Source: Halomonas sp. NO4
GTDB lineage: Bacteria; Pseudomonadota; Gammaproteobacteria; Pseudomonadales; Halomonadaceae
Direction: 5' to 3'
NCBI RefSeq assembly: GCF_010994375.1
Contig: NZ_WHMA01000001.1
Coordinates: 88,978-152,977 of the forward strand
Length of the DNA: 64,000 nucleotides
The position numbers and the translations under genes were made by a program. The notes below the pieces were generated by a model that had not been told where the DNA came from, made no database searches, and saw nothing but the letters and a program-made list of their open reading frames with translations. Positions 38,482 through 45,704 of the stretch are shown piece after piece. Numbering within the stretch: the stretch's first letter is position 1; each line of letters begins with the position of its first letter.

Positions 38482-39170
38482 TTCGCGCCGTCCTGGGGCT
38501 TGCCCTGCTGGCCGGGGGTGCTTGGTACCTGCTGGGCCGCCAGCCACGCGCCTTCGGCACCTCGGGCGTGCCGTACCAGCCCACGCAGGGCGCCTTTGAC
38601 GACAGCGGCGGCGTGCCGCTGCTCGGCGACTGGTGGACGAACCGCCAAAGCCACGAGCTGAGCGACGGACGCCTCAACCTGGGCTGGCTCGACGACTGGC
38701 TGGGCGCCGAGGACGACACCGACCACACCATACCCGGCATCAGTGACACCCTCGACTGGAGCATTTTTGACATGGCACAGCCCCGCGGCATCCGCAACAA
38801 CAACCCCGGCAACATCGAGTACACCGGCACCCGCTGGCAGGGACTCGATGACCCGCCCTCAGATGGCCGCTTCATGCGCTTCACCGCGCCGGAGTACGGC
38901 ATTCGCGCACTCGCCCGCGTCCTCGACACCTACACCAACACCCACGGCATCACCAACGTCATGGGCATCATCAACCGCTGGGCGCCCAGCCACGAGAACC
39001 CGACCAACGCCTACGCCGAGCACGTCGCCCACGCCCTGGGCGTCGGCGTGTGGGACGAGATCGACGTGATGGCCCGCCGCCCCGAGCTTGTGCGGGCAAT
39101 CATCGAGTTTGAGAACGGCGAACAGCCGTACAGCTCGGCCACCATCATGAAAGGGGTACGCATGGCATGA
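38478..39170 (+). CDS. Muralytic virion protein, PM2 P5-like
   Basis: A 230-residue protein with an N-terminal transmembrane helix (MIRAVLGLALLAGGAWYLLG), a linker, and a C-terminal lysozyme-like domain (about residues 98-225) with the motif RGIRNNNPGNIEY, RWQGL, DGRFMRFTAPEYGIRALARVL and RWAPSHENPT. This domain is annotated in many genomes as structural protein P5 after PM2. It probably opens the peptidoglycan during entry or lysis from within the virion membrane. Coupled by overlaps on both sides. Confidence 0.82.
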   Translation: MIRAVLGLALLAGGAWYLLGRQPRAFGTSGVPYQPTQGAFDDSGGVPLLGDWWTNRQSHELSDGRLNLGWLDDWLGAEDDTDHTIPGISDTLDWSIFDMAQPRGIRNNNPGNIEYTGTRWQGLDDPPSDGRFMRFTAPEYGIRALARVLDTYTNTHGITNVMGIINRWAPSHENPTNAYAEHVAHALGVGVWDEIDVMARRPELVRAIIEFENGEQPYSSATIMKGVRMA

Positions 39171-39466
39171 AAATCAACCTCGACCTGGGCACCGTCGCCC
39201 TGCTCGGCCTCGGCGGCTACCTGCTCTATCGGCTGACCACCGGCGAGCGCCCCGCCATCCTGCGCCCCGTCCAGCCCGACGCCCTGGGCGCCGCCGGCGC
39301 CTGGCTCGACTGGAACCTGGGCACCTGGGACTTCCGCGATTGGGACTTCTCGCTGGGCGGCGGCATCGAGCCCTACGGGCGCCGCGAGGCCGACGAGATC
39401 GCCGCCGTGGCCGAGCGCATCAACCAACAGACCGGCTGGAACAGCGGCAGCATGGGGAGCCTGTGA
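39167..39466 (+). CDS. Phage membrane protein, unknown
   Basis: The 99-residue product has an N-terminal transmembrane helix (LGTVALLGLGGYLLYRL) and a Trp/Asp-rich segment (WLDWNLGTWDFRDWDFSLGGG) that may pack at a membrane surface. Its ATG overlaps the P5-like stop and its stop overlaps the next ATG by one base. Probable minor virion or lysis-accessory protein. Confidence 0.62.
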   Translation: MKINLDLGTVALLGLGGYLLYRLTTGERPAILRPVQPDALGAAGAWLDWNLGTWDFRDWDFSLGGGIEPYGRREADEIAAVAERINQQTGWNSGSMGSL

Positions 39467-39585
39467 TGAAATTGACCGACAAACAGAAAAAGGCCGCGTC
39501 ATACGGCATCGTGGGCGTGCTGGCCTGGTTCTCGGGAACCTTCATTCCGCCCGAAATGATCGCCGAAATCCTGGGCGCGTTCTGA
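39466..39585 (+). CDS. 39-residue holin-sized membrane protein
   Basis: MKLTDKQKKAASYGIVGVLAWF followed by SGTFIPPEMIAEILGAF: a basic N-terminus, one short hydrophobic helix and a second amphipathic helix. The size and location after the muralytic protein suggest a holin-type lysis protein, comparable in position to the small lysis proteins of PM2, but the sequence alone cannot prove it. Confidence 0.55.
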   Translation: MKLTDKQKKAASYGIVGVLAWFSGTFIPPEMIAEILGAF

Positions 39586-39588
39586 GCC

Positions 39589-39741
39589 ATGGCGGATGGC
39601 GGAATCATCATCGAGGCGATCCAGGCCGGGGGAAACCTGGGCTTGCTGCTGATGGGCCTGGCCCTGATGCGCACCAATGCCCGCGTCACCCGCCTGGAAC
39701 TCGCCCGAGAACTGGAGAGGGAGCAACGCCGTGGCCACTAA
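39589..39741 (+). CDS. 50-residue membrane protein, possible lysis protein
   Basis: MADGGIIIEAIQAGGNLGLL and a hydrophobic LLLMGLALM stretch are followed by a highly charged helix (ARVTRLELARELEREQRR). Starts four bases after the previous stop and overlaps the next gene by 11 bases. The arrangement of one helix and a charged cytoplasmic tail is common for class II or III holins and spanin-like partners. Confidence 0.55.
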   Translation: MADGGIIIEAIQAGGNLGLLLMGLALMRTNARVTRLELARELEREQRRGH

Positions 39742-39874
39742 GCGCGAGGCACTGAATCAATGCGGGCGGCTCAAGAAGGGCTACAAGTTCCGCAAGGGCG
39801 GGCGCATCGTGTCCGTCAAGGGCAAGGCCAAGGGCCGCCGCGCCCAGCGCGGCAGCCAGGGGCGGCTATTCTGA
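39731..39874 (+). CDS. 47-residue very basic protein
   Basis: The product MATKREALNQCGRLKKGYKF then RKGGRIVSVKGKAKGRRAQR is one-third Lys and Arg. The start is GTG at 39731, preceded by GAGGGAG. Such a protein probably binds nucleic acid and may condense packaged DNA or act as a regulator. Its 3' end overlaps the convergent HTH gene by nine bases. Confidence 0.58.
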   Translation: MATKREALNQCGRLKKGYKFRKGGRIVSVKGKAKGRRAQRGSQGRLF

Positions 39875-40180
39875 CGGCGCCGGATAGTCGGGGCGCAGCT
39901 CCCGGCCATCGGGGGCCACTAAGACCGTGAAGGGCCGGCGCGTGGGCGCCGGCCCGTGTCGTGTGCGCACCTGCCAGCCCGCCCAGCCGCGCCACGGCAC
40001 CACCTGACCCGACAGGATCGCCAGCAGCGCGGCGCGTTCCGGCGAGGGCCGCTGCGTGCCGCGTGCCCAGCGCTGGGCGGTTTTCTCGTGCACGCCGAGC
40101 AGGCGCACCGCCTCGCCGACGGTCACCGCCACCGCGCCGTGGGCGGTATCCAGCAAAATCCATTCGTGAAAGTTTTGCAT
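39866..40180 (-). CDS. Phage HTH regulator (DUF3653-like)
   Basis: A 104-residue protein with an N-terminal substrate-like strand (MQNFHEWILLDTAHGAVAVT), an HTH (VGEAVRLLGVHEKTAQRWARGTQRPSPERAALLAIL) and a C-terminal WRGWAGWQVRTR block. The layout fits the DUF3653 family of small phage regulators. It is transcribed leftward from the right end, so the prophage has leftward regulators at both edges. It may be a second repressor or an antagonist of the first. Confidence 0.72.
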   Translation of the reverse strand: MQNFHEWILLDTAHGAVAVTVGEAVRLLGVHEKTAQRWARGTQRPSPERAALLAILSGQVVPWRGWAGWQVRTRHGPAPTRRPFTVLVAPDGRELRPDYPAPSE

Positions 40181-40305
40181 CGCAATCGCTCCAGCCGTTC
40201 GATTTTTATCAAGTGCCGCCGCGTCCATCGGCGAGCGGCGATGCAAGGCAATCAGGCCGAGAAATCTGGTGCAGATGACTTAGGAAAAAAGGGGAAGGAT
40301 CAAGC

Positions 40306-40313
40306 GGGAAGGG
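40306..40313 (+). other. KOPS-like octamer (GGGAAGGG) pointing to dif
   Basis: GGGAAGGG matches the FtsK-orienting consensus GGGNAGGG and points rightward to dif, whose first base is 24 bases away. It lies on the prophage side of the junction. A single match is weak evidence, since the octamer also occurs elsewhere in the window. Confidence 0.4.
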
Positions 40314-40336
40314 ATCAGGAAAATCGCACCCAATCG

Positions 40337-40364
40337 AGTGCGCATAATGTATATTATGTTAAAT
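40337..40364 (+). other. dif: Chromosomal dif site / attR (XerCD recombination site)
   Basis: XerC arm AGTGCGCATAA (40337-40347), centre TGTATA (40348-40353) and XerD arm TTATGTTAAAT (40354-40364). Apart from the first base the site matches the gammaproteobacterial dif consensus, and the centre plus XerD arm equals E. coli dif as remembered. It is where XerC and XerD resolve chromosome dimers under FtsK control. It is read as the hybrid of phage XerC arm and host XerD arm, leaving a working dif at the right edge of the prophage. Confidence 0.92.
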
Positions 40365-40501
40365 TAGAGGTGTGGCTAACGGAGCACCCGCTATACTCAT
40401 TGGGACCACGTCTTCCGCGCGTTCGGTACGGGATTGTCGCGTTGGACAAGCGGCGCGGCGACTCCGTATCATCACCCATCATTTTTTTTCGAAGCCCCTG
40501 C

Positions 40502-41350
40502 ATGTGCCACTTCCTGCGATCCTCTGCCCTATTCTCCCTGGCCGTGCTGCTGACCGGCTGTAACCTGGTTCCCGAGCGTGACCCCGCCGAGCCACCGCTG
40601 ACCCGCCAGGCGTTCCAGTCCCGAATCGATCGACTGGAGACGACGCTGTCGAACCGCTGCGACGTTGGCCAACTGGCGCTACAGGAACAGCAGCGCGAGC
40701 AGCAGGCGCTAATGGCAGACGTGCGCGAACTGGGTGGCCTGCTGCGTGACTTGCGCGGGGATCTGGCCAGTCGCGATGACGAGAGCTCACCCCGCGACGC
40801 TGACGCTGCGGCTTGTCGCAACGAGATCGCCCAGTTCGATAACAAGGAGGTGCTGGGGCGCAGCGAGTGGATCGGCCTGCCCGAGGTCGGGACCTATCTC
40901 AGGGCACGCATAGACTCGGGCGCCAACACCTCATCGATTTCCGCCATCGACATCACCGAGTTCGAGCGCGACGGCGAGGACTGGGTCCGCTTCAAGCTCG
41001 GCCTGGTCGATAGCGACAGCGTCGTCGACAGCGTGCGCGACCAGTGGATCGAGGCCCCCGTGGAGCGCCGGGTGCGCGTCATCCAGACCGTCGGCGAGGA
41101 GTCACGCCCCGTGATCAGCCTGCTGATGACGCTGGGGCCGATTCGCGAAACGGTCGAGTTTACCCTCACGGATCGTACCAGCCTGGACTATCCGATCCTT
41201 CTCGGACGCCGCTTCCTCATGGACATTGCCGTGGTCGACGTGGCTGAGCAGTACCTGCACGAACGTCCCGAGTATGCTGACGGCTCCGCCGGGGCCGCCG
41301 CCGAAGGCACTGAAGCCAGCGATGCGGCCCAGCCCGACGACGATGCCTGA
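40502..41350 (+). CDS. Retropepsin-like ATP-dependent zinc protease family lipoprotein
   Basis: The 282-residue product has a lipoprotein signal (MCHFLRSSALFSLAVLLTGC), a short coiled-coil stretch, and from about residue 110 a RimB/COG4067-type domain: GRSEWIGLPEVGTYLRARID followed by SGANTSSISA, in which DSG is the aspartic-protease-like triad, and DYPILLGRRFLMDIAVVDV. Despite the family name, the fold is retropepsin-like. It heads a three-gene set with a transglutaminase-like membrane protein and an ATP-grasp ligase, a widely conserved trio of unclear function. No strong ribosome-binding site was seen. Confidence 0.85.
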   Translation: MCHFLRSSALFSLAVLLTGCNLVPERDPAEPPLTRQAFQSRIDRLETTLSNRCDVGQLALQEQQREQQALMADVRELGGLLRDLRGDLASRDDESSPRDADAAACRNEIAQFDNKEVLGRSEWIGLPEVGTYLRARIDSGANTSSISAIDITEFERDGEDWVRFKLGLVDSDSVVDSVRDQWIEAPVERRVRVIQTVGEESRPVISLLMTLGPIRETVEFTLTDRTSLDYPILLGRRFLMDIAVVDVAEQYLHERPEYADGSAGAAAEGTEASDAAQPDDDA

Positions 41351-41383
41351 TGACCGGGGCGGCGCCCCGCTCAAGGAAGATAC

Positions 41384-42889
41384 ATGTCACGACTCCCCTT
41401 CTACCTGATCGTCGCCCTGCTGCTGGTTGCGGGCATCGCCCTGTCCATTCACCGCCACCTCCAGTTCGAGGTGCCCTGGACACCCGGCGAGCAGCGCCAG
41501 ATCTGGGAGATTCAGGCGCAGGTCACTTTCACGGCCGAAGGGGGGCCAGTCAAGGTCAATCTTGCCCTCCCCTCCAGCCAGCGCGGGTTTCGCATCCTGA
41601 CCGAGCACACGGCCTCGCCCGGCTACGGGCTGTCGTTCCTGGAGGAGAACGGTGGCCGACGCGCCGAGTGGGCAACGCGCGAAGCGCAAGGCAATCAGCA
41701 GCTCTTCTACAGCGTCCAGGCCCTGGTGGCGCCAGATGCGCGGAACGGGGGCGTGGAAGCACCGCCGCTGCGCGAGGACATCGTCTGGGAGCCGCCCTAC
41801 GACACCGCCGCCAGCCAGGTCATCGAGCGCGCCTGGGCGCGCAGTGCGGACGCCTACACCTTTGCCCGGCAGCTGATTCGCGACTTCACCGAGGAGCGCG
41901 AAGGCGAGAACGCGCGCCTGTTGCTCACGCAGTTCGATCGCACGCCGCTGCTGGTGCGGCTGCTCCATCAGGCGGGCGTGACGGCCCGGGCGGTCAGCGG
42001 ACTGCGACTCGAGGATGGCCGCCGGCGGCAGAGCCTCACCCCCTGGATCCAGGTCTTCGACGGCAGCGACTGGACGCTTTTCGACCCGCGTTCCGGCACC
42101 CAGGGGCAGCCTGACAACCTGCTGCTCTGGGAATCCGCCGGGGAGTCGGTGCTCGAGGTCGAAGGCGGCACCAGTTCGCGCATCGACTTCGCGATGATCT
42201 CGCGGAGCCAGCCGGCAGCCGCGGCCGTGCGCAGCCAGCTGGTGGAGGACACCCTGCTCAACTTCTCGATCCACAGCCTGCCGCTGGAAGAGCAGGCGCT
42301 GTTCCAGACAATCCTGCTGATTCCCATCGGCGCCCTGGTGGTCGTGCTACTGCGCGTGCTGGTGGGGATCAAGACCTCAGGGACCTTCATGCCCGTGCTG
42401 ATCGCCCTGGCGTTCATCCAGACCTCCCTGCTGACCGGTATCGTGGGCTTCCTGCTGGTCGTCGCGGTGGGACTGGTGATTCGCAACTACCTCTCCTACC
42501 TCAATCTGCTGTTGGTAGCGAGAGTCTCGGCGGTGATCATCACCGTCATCGCCATCATCTCGCTGTTCTCGGTGCTCTCCTACCGCATGGGACTCAACGC
42601 CGGTTTGACCATCACCTTCTTCCCCATGATCATCCTCGCCTGGACCATCGAGCGGATGTCCATCCTGTGGGAAGAGGAAGGGGCCAAGGAGGTGCTGATC
42701 CAGGGAGGCGGCAGCCTGCTGACCGCGGTGCTCGCCTACCTGGCCATGAACAACCCCTGGATTCGCCACATCACCTTCAATTTTCTGGGCGTACAGCTGA
42801 TACTCATGGCGCTGATCCTGTTGCTCGGCAACTACACCGGCTACCGCTTGCTTGAGCTGCGCCGCTTCAAGCCCGTTACCGAGGATTGA
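41384..42889 (+). CDS. Inactive transglutaminase-like / seven-helix membrane protein
   Basis: A 501-residue inner-membrane protein. One N-terminal helix (LIVALLLVAGIALSIH) leads into a periplasmic domain with transglutaminase-like features (TPLLVRLLHQAGVTARAVSGLRL, PWIQVFDGSDWTLFDPRSG) that lacks the catalytic Cys-His pair. About seven helices follow from residue 305 to the end (TILLIPIGALVVVLLRVLVG onward). AAGGA precedes the ATG. It sits between the zinc protease and the ATP-grasp gene, the standard order for this family. Confidence 0.85.
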   Translation: MSRLPFYLIVALLLVAGIALSIHRHLQFEVPWTPGEQRQIWEIQAQVTFTAEGGPVKVNLALPSSQRGFRILTEHTASPGYGLSFLEENGGRRAEWATREAQGNQQLFYSVQALVAPDARNGGVEAPPLREDIVWEPPYDTAASQVIERAWARSADAYTFARQLIRDFTEEREGENARLLLTQFDRTPLLVRLLHQAGVTARAVSGLRLEDGRRRQSLTPWIQVFDGSDWTLFDPRSGTQGQPDNLLLWESAGESVLEVEGGTSSRIDFAMISRSQPAAAAVRSQLVEDTLLNFSIHSLPLEEQALFQTILLIPIGALVVVLLRVLVGIKTSGTFMPVLIALAFIQTSLLTGIVGFLLVVAVGLVIRNYLSYLNLLLVARVSAVIITVIAIISLFSVLSYRMGLNAGLTITFFPMIILAWTIERMSILWEEEGAKEVLIQGGGSLLTAVLAYLAMNNPWIRHITFNFLGVQLILMALILLLGNYTGYRLLELRRFKPVTED

Positions 42890-42894
42890 TCTTT

Positions 42895-43917
42895 ATGTGG
42901 GCCTGGCCCAAGCAACTGCGCACCCGCGGCATCGTCGGCATGAACCGTCGCAACATCCGTTATATCGGGCGCTACAACGATCGACGGCTCTACCCGCTGG
43001 TGGATGACAAGCTCAAGACCAAGCTGCTGGCCGAGCGCCACGGCATCACCACGCCTGCCCTGATCGGCACCGTCACCACCCAGTTCGGGGTCAAGCACAT
43101 TCGCGAGATGATCACCGACGTCGCTGGCTTCGTCATCAAGCCCGCCAAGGGCAGCGGGGGCAAGGGCATCCTGGTGGTCGAGCGCGTGGAAGGCGACCGC
43201 TACATCAAGCCCAGCGGGGTGGCACTAACCCTCGCGGACCTCGAGCGCCACGTCTCCAACATCCTCTCCGGACTCTATTCGCTGGGTGGCACGCCGGACG
43301 TGGCCGTGGTCGAGGCGCTGATCAACTTCGACGAGCGCTTCTCCGCCTATACCTACGAGGGCGTGCCCGACATTCGGGTCGTGGTGTTTCGCGGCTATCC
43401 CGTGATGGCCATGATGCGCCTTTCCACGGCCGCCTCGGACGGCAAGGCCAACCTCCACCAGGGGGCCGTCGGCGTGGGGCTCGACATCGCCACCGGGCGG
43501 GCGCTGCGCGGCGTGCAGTTCGACCGGACGCGCCAGGCGCACCCCGACACCGGCCATGAGCTGGCGAGCCTGGTCATTCCCGAGTGGCGCACCCTGCTGC
43601 TGTTGGCCGCCAGTTGCTACGAGGTGACCGGGCTTGGCTACCTGGGCACCGACATGGTGCTCGACCGCGACCGTGGCCCGATGCTGCTCGAGCTCAATGC
43701 GCGTCCCGGCCTGGCCATTCAGATGGCCAACGGCGAAGGCCTGCGCCGGCGCCTCGATCTCGTTGAGCGTGAAGCGCATGGCGCCGAGGTGTCGGCACGC
43801 GTCGACTTCGCCCAGCGCCAATTCGCCCGGCAGGGCGAGCTGCCGCCGCCCGCTGAAGGGGTGCCGCTGGCCGGTGTAGCGGCCGGCGCGTACAATGGAG
43901 AGCGGTTTTCAGCGTAG
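42895..43917 (+). CDS. Alpha-L-glutamate ligase-like ATP-grasp protein
   Basis: A 340-residue RimK-related ATP-grasp enzyme that should join an amino acid, probably glutamate or similar, to a carboxylate. Visible features: NRRNIRYIGRYNDRRLYPLVDDK, the ATP-binding FVIKPAKGSGGKGILVVERV near residue 83, and the metal site MLLELNARPGLAIQMAN near 262. ATG at 42895 follows GAGG at 42881-42884; a TTG nine bases earlier is in frame. It follows the membrane protein by five bases, so the trio is one operon. Confidence 0.87.
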   Translation: MWAWPKQLRTRGIVGMNRRNIRYIGRYNDRRLYPLVDDKLKTKLLAERHGITTPALIGTVTTQFGVKHIREMITDVAGFVIKPAKGSGGKGILVVERVEGDRYIKPSGVALTLADLERHVSNILSGLYSLGGTPDVAVVEALINFDERFSAYTYEGVPDIRVVVFRGYPVMAMMRLSTAASDGKANLHQGAVGVGLDIATGRALRGVQFDRTRQAHPDTGHELASLVIPEWRTLLLLAASCYEVTGLGYLGTDMVLDRDRGPMLLELNARPGLAIQMANGEGLRRRLDLVEREAHGAEVSARVDFAQRQFARQGELPPPAEGVPLAGVAAGAYNGERFSA

Positions 43918-43927
43918 CGGACCCGCC

Positions 43928-44383
43928 ATGACCAATTCCAGCAGTCTGCTCCAGCAGGCGGAGCGACAGTGCCAGCGCCACGGGGTGCGCTTCACGCCGA
44001 TTCGCCGTCGTGTGCTCGAGATGATTGCCGATACCAGCGGCGGATTGAAGGCCTACGAGCTTCTCGATCGCCTGGCTGCGGAGCATGCGGCAGCGCGCCC
44101 GCCGACCATCTATCGCGCCCTTGACTTCCTGATCGACCAGGGGCTGGTGCATCGCATCGAGTCCCTCAACGCCTTCGTGGCCTGCCCCTGCCCGGAACAT
44201 GCGCACGGCTTCCAGCTGCTCATCTGCCGCGACTGCGGCCGTGTGGAGGAGCTGCACCTCGACGACGTCAATACCCAGCTCGACAGCCGAGCGCGCGACC
44301 TGGGGTTTCGTGTCGAGCGCCAGACCATCGAGCTGCTGGGACGCTGCGAGGCCTGCTTGCAGACGGCCGCGGCCAACGCCTGA
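43928..44383 (+). CDS. zur: Zinc uptake regulator Zur (Fur family)
   Basis: A 151-residue Fur-family repressor. The winged HTH includes [13 protein letters not shown] and [23 protein letters not shown]. Zinc-binding elements are [19 protein letters not shown] and the C-terminal CEAC pair. The LxxYRALDFL... wording and lack of the Fur HHDH iron motif favour Zur. It should repress zinc importers when zinc is ample. It lies 11 bases after the ATP-grasp gene. Confidence 0.88.
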   Translation: MTNSSSLLQQAERQCQRHGVRFTPIRRRVLEMIADTSGGLKAYELLDRLAAEHAAARPPTIYRALDFLIDQGLVHRIESLNAFVACPCPEHAHGFQLLICRDCGRVEELHLDDVNTQLDSRARDLGFRVERQTIELLGRCEACLQTAAANA

Positions 44384-44435
44384 GAACCCTTTTCTCTTTC
44401 TGCTTCTGCTTCTCTATTCTGATTCCGGAGTGCCC

Positions 44436-44888
44436 ATGGCCGATCTCTTCAAGCAACTCGAGCGCGCCACCGGCGACGTGCGCGAACCCCTCACCCGAGT
44501 GCTCGAGGCCGTGAGCTTCAATGCCGATGGCCTGATTCCTGCCATTGCCCAGCAGCACGACAGCGGCGAGGTGCTGATGATGGCGTGGATGAACCGCGAG
44601 GCGCTGGAGGAGACGTTGCGCACCGGGCGTGTCTGCTACTGGTCGCGGTCGCGCGGCAAGCTGTGGCGCAAGGGGGAGTCCTCGGGCCAGCAGCAGCACC
44701 TCCGGTCGGCGCACCTCGACTGCGACGGCGACACCCTGCTGCTGCAGGTCGACCAGACCGGGCCGGCCTGTCACACCGGGCGGCTCAGCTGCTTCTACCT
44801 GGCCCTGGAGGGCGAGACGGCGCGGGTGACCAGTGAACCGCTGATCGACCCCGAAGCGCTTTACGGCACGTCCCCGGAGGGGCGCTGA
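44436..44888 (+). CDS. hisI: Phosphoribosyl-AMP cyclohydrolase HisI
   Basis: Third step of histidine synthesis. The 150-residue product has [39 protein letters not shown] and the metal-binding block [22 protein letters not shown] with the Asp ladder and zinc Cys residues. It is the cyclohydrolase alone, with no HisE domain fused. An N-terminal extension of about 25 residues ([20 protein letters not shown]) goes beyond the usual start. GGAG at 44427-44430 supports the ATG. Confidence 0.93.
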   Translation: MADLFKQLERATGDVREPLTRVLEAVSFNADGLIPAIAQQHDSGEVLMMAWMNREALEETLRTGRVCYWSRSRGKLWRKGESSGQQQHLRSAHLDCDGDTLLLQVDQTGPACHTGRLSCFYLALEGETARVTSEPLIDPEALYGTSPEGR

Positions 44889-44891
44889 GCC

Positions 44892-45221
44892 GTGCCCTGC
44901 CTGGTGGCCGCCTGGCTCACCCGCCTCGGCCGTGCTCTATCCAATGGCCTGGGGTTGGTGATGATCGGCCTGGTGAAGCTCTATCAGGTCACCCTGAGCC
45001 CGCTGCTCGGTCCGCGCTGTCGCTACTGGCCGAGCTGCTCGCACTACACCCTGGAAGCGCTTCGCGTGCACGGCACGCTCCAGGGCGGATGGCTGGCGGC
45101 GCGGCGTATCCTGCGTTGCCACCCCGGCTGCGAAGGCGGCATCGACCCGGTTCCCGGCGGCCCCAGCGAGGCGCTGTGCCGGGCCGATCCGGAGCTCGAT
45201 GAGGACTTTCGCCCGCGCTGA
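44892..45221 (+). CDS. yidD: Membrane protein insertion efficiency factor YidD
   Basis: A small protein of 109 residues with the family core [20 protein letters not shown] and [15 protein letters not shown], then [17 protein letters not shown]. It assists YidC-dependent membrane insertion. The start is taken as GTG at 44892 with GGAGGGG nearby; the first 20 residues are longer than in E. coli, and an internal ATG at 44961 is an alternative. It is unusually found away from rnpA-yidC, next to hisI. Confidence 0.9.
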   Translation: MPCLVAAWLTRLGRALSNGLGLVMIGLVKLYQVTLSPLLGPRCRYWPSCSHYTLEALRVHGTLQGGWLAARRILRCHPGCEGGIDPVPGGPSEALCRADPELDEDFRPR

Positions 45222-45248
45222 GTTCCGGCTGCGTTGAAGCGGCGCCTC

Positions 45249-45677
45249 TCAAGCGGCCGTCTCCGCTTCGGCCACCTCGTAGATGCGTGCAAGCATGCTG
45301 TGCAGGCCGTTGCTGCGCGTCGGTGAAAGATGCTTGTCGAGCCCCAGGTCCTGCAGGAAGTGCGGACTGGTGTCACGAATCTCCGCCGCCGGGCGGTCAT
45401 TGTAGATACGCATCAGCACGGCGATCAGCCCCGACACGATGGCGGCATCCGAGATGGCCTGGAAGTGAAGCTGCTCGCCGTCGCGGCGATGGTGCATCCA
45501 GACGTTCGACTGGCAGCCCTCGATCTTGTGCTCGGCGGTCTTCCACTCGTCCGGGAAGGCCGGCAGCTGCCTGCCCATGTCGATGATGTACTGGTAGCGG
45601 TCCATCCAGTTGTCGAACATCTCGAACTCTTCCTGCAGCGCCTGCTGGGCCTGTTCGGCAGTGGTCTCGGCACTCAT
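45249..45677 (-). CDS. sufE: Cysteine desulfuration protein SufE
   Basis: SufE accepts persulfide sulfur from the desulfurase SufS for iron-sulfur cluster assembly. The 142-residue protein has the active cysteine in KIEGCQSNVWMHHRRDG near residue 57 and the C-terminal block LGLDKHLSPTRSNGLHSMLARI. Length is typical. It converges with yidD and has its own upstream gap of 27 bases to the recombinase gene, so it could be co-transcribed with it. Confidence 0.93.
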   Translation of the reverse strand: MSAETTAEQAQQALQEEFEMFDNWMDRYQYIIDMGRQLPAFPDEWKTAEHKIEGCQSNVWMHHRRDGEQLHFQAISDAAIVSGLIAVLMRIYNDRPAAEIRDTSPHFLQDLGLDKHLSPTRSNGLHSMLARIYEVAEAETAA

Positions 45678-45704
45678 GGCGACTCCTTGAAAGGGTTGGG
45701 ATCA

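Larger units (their letters stand above)
29852..40364 (+). mobile_element. Corticovirus (PM2)-like prophage integrated at dif
   Basis: A compact block of about 10.5 kb, close to the PM2 genome size of about 10 kb, lies between ectC and the next chromosomal operon. It is bounded by two dif-like sites sharing CGCATAATGTATA (29856-29868 and 40341-40353). Contents in order: HTH repressor (minus), three small early genes, rolling-circle initiator, three small genes, packaging ATPase, intrinsic terminator, small membrane protein, PM2 P2-like capsid protein, membrane and vertex proteins, collar-type protein, P5-like muralytic protein, holin-sized proteins, a basic protein and an HTH protein (minus). 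Nearly all genes overlap or abut. No integrase, tail, head-tail or terminase gene is present. Gene-level matches to PM2 rest on remembered sequences. Confidence 0.88.
40181..40501. other. Right prophage edge and chromosomal leader, no gene
   Basis: This 321-base gap contains the upstream region of the leftward HTH gene (40181-40260), an A/G-rich stretch with a KOPS-like octamer at 40306-40313, the dif/attR site at 40337-40364, and the leader of the zinc protease gene with TATACT at 40393-40398 as a possible -10. No additional reading frame with coding character is seen. Confidence 0.7.

Noticed and set aside
29852..40364. Prophage as a filamentous (inovirus) element, since it sits at dif and has a rolling-circle initiator
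   Set aside because: There is no Zot-like assembly ATPase with a C-terminal membrane segment and no pIII-like or pVI-like set, while a double-jelly-roll capsid candidate, a HerA-type packaging ATPase and a P5-like muralytic protein are present.
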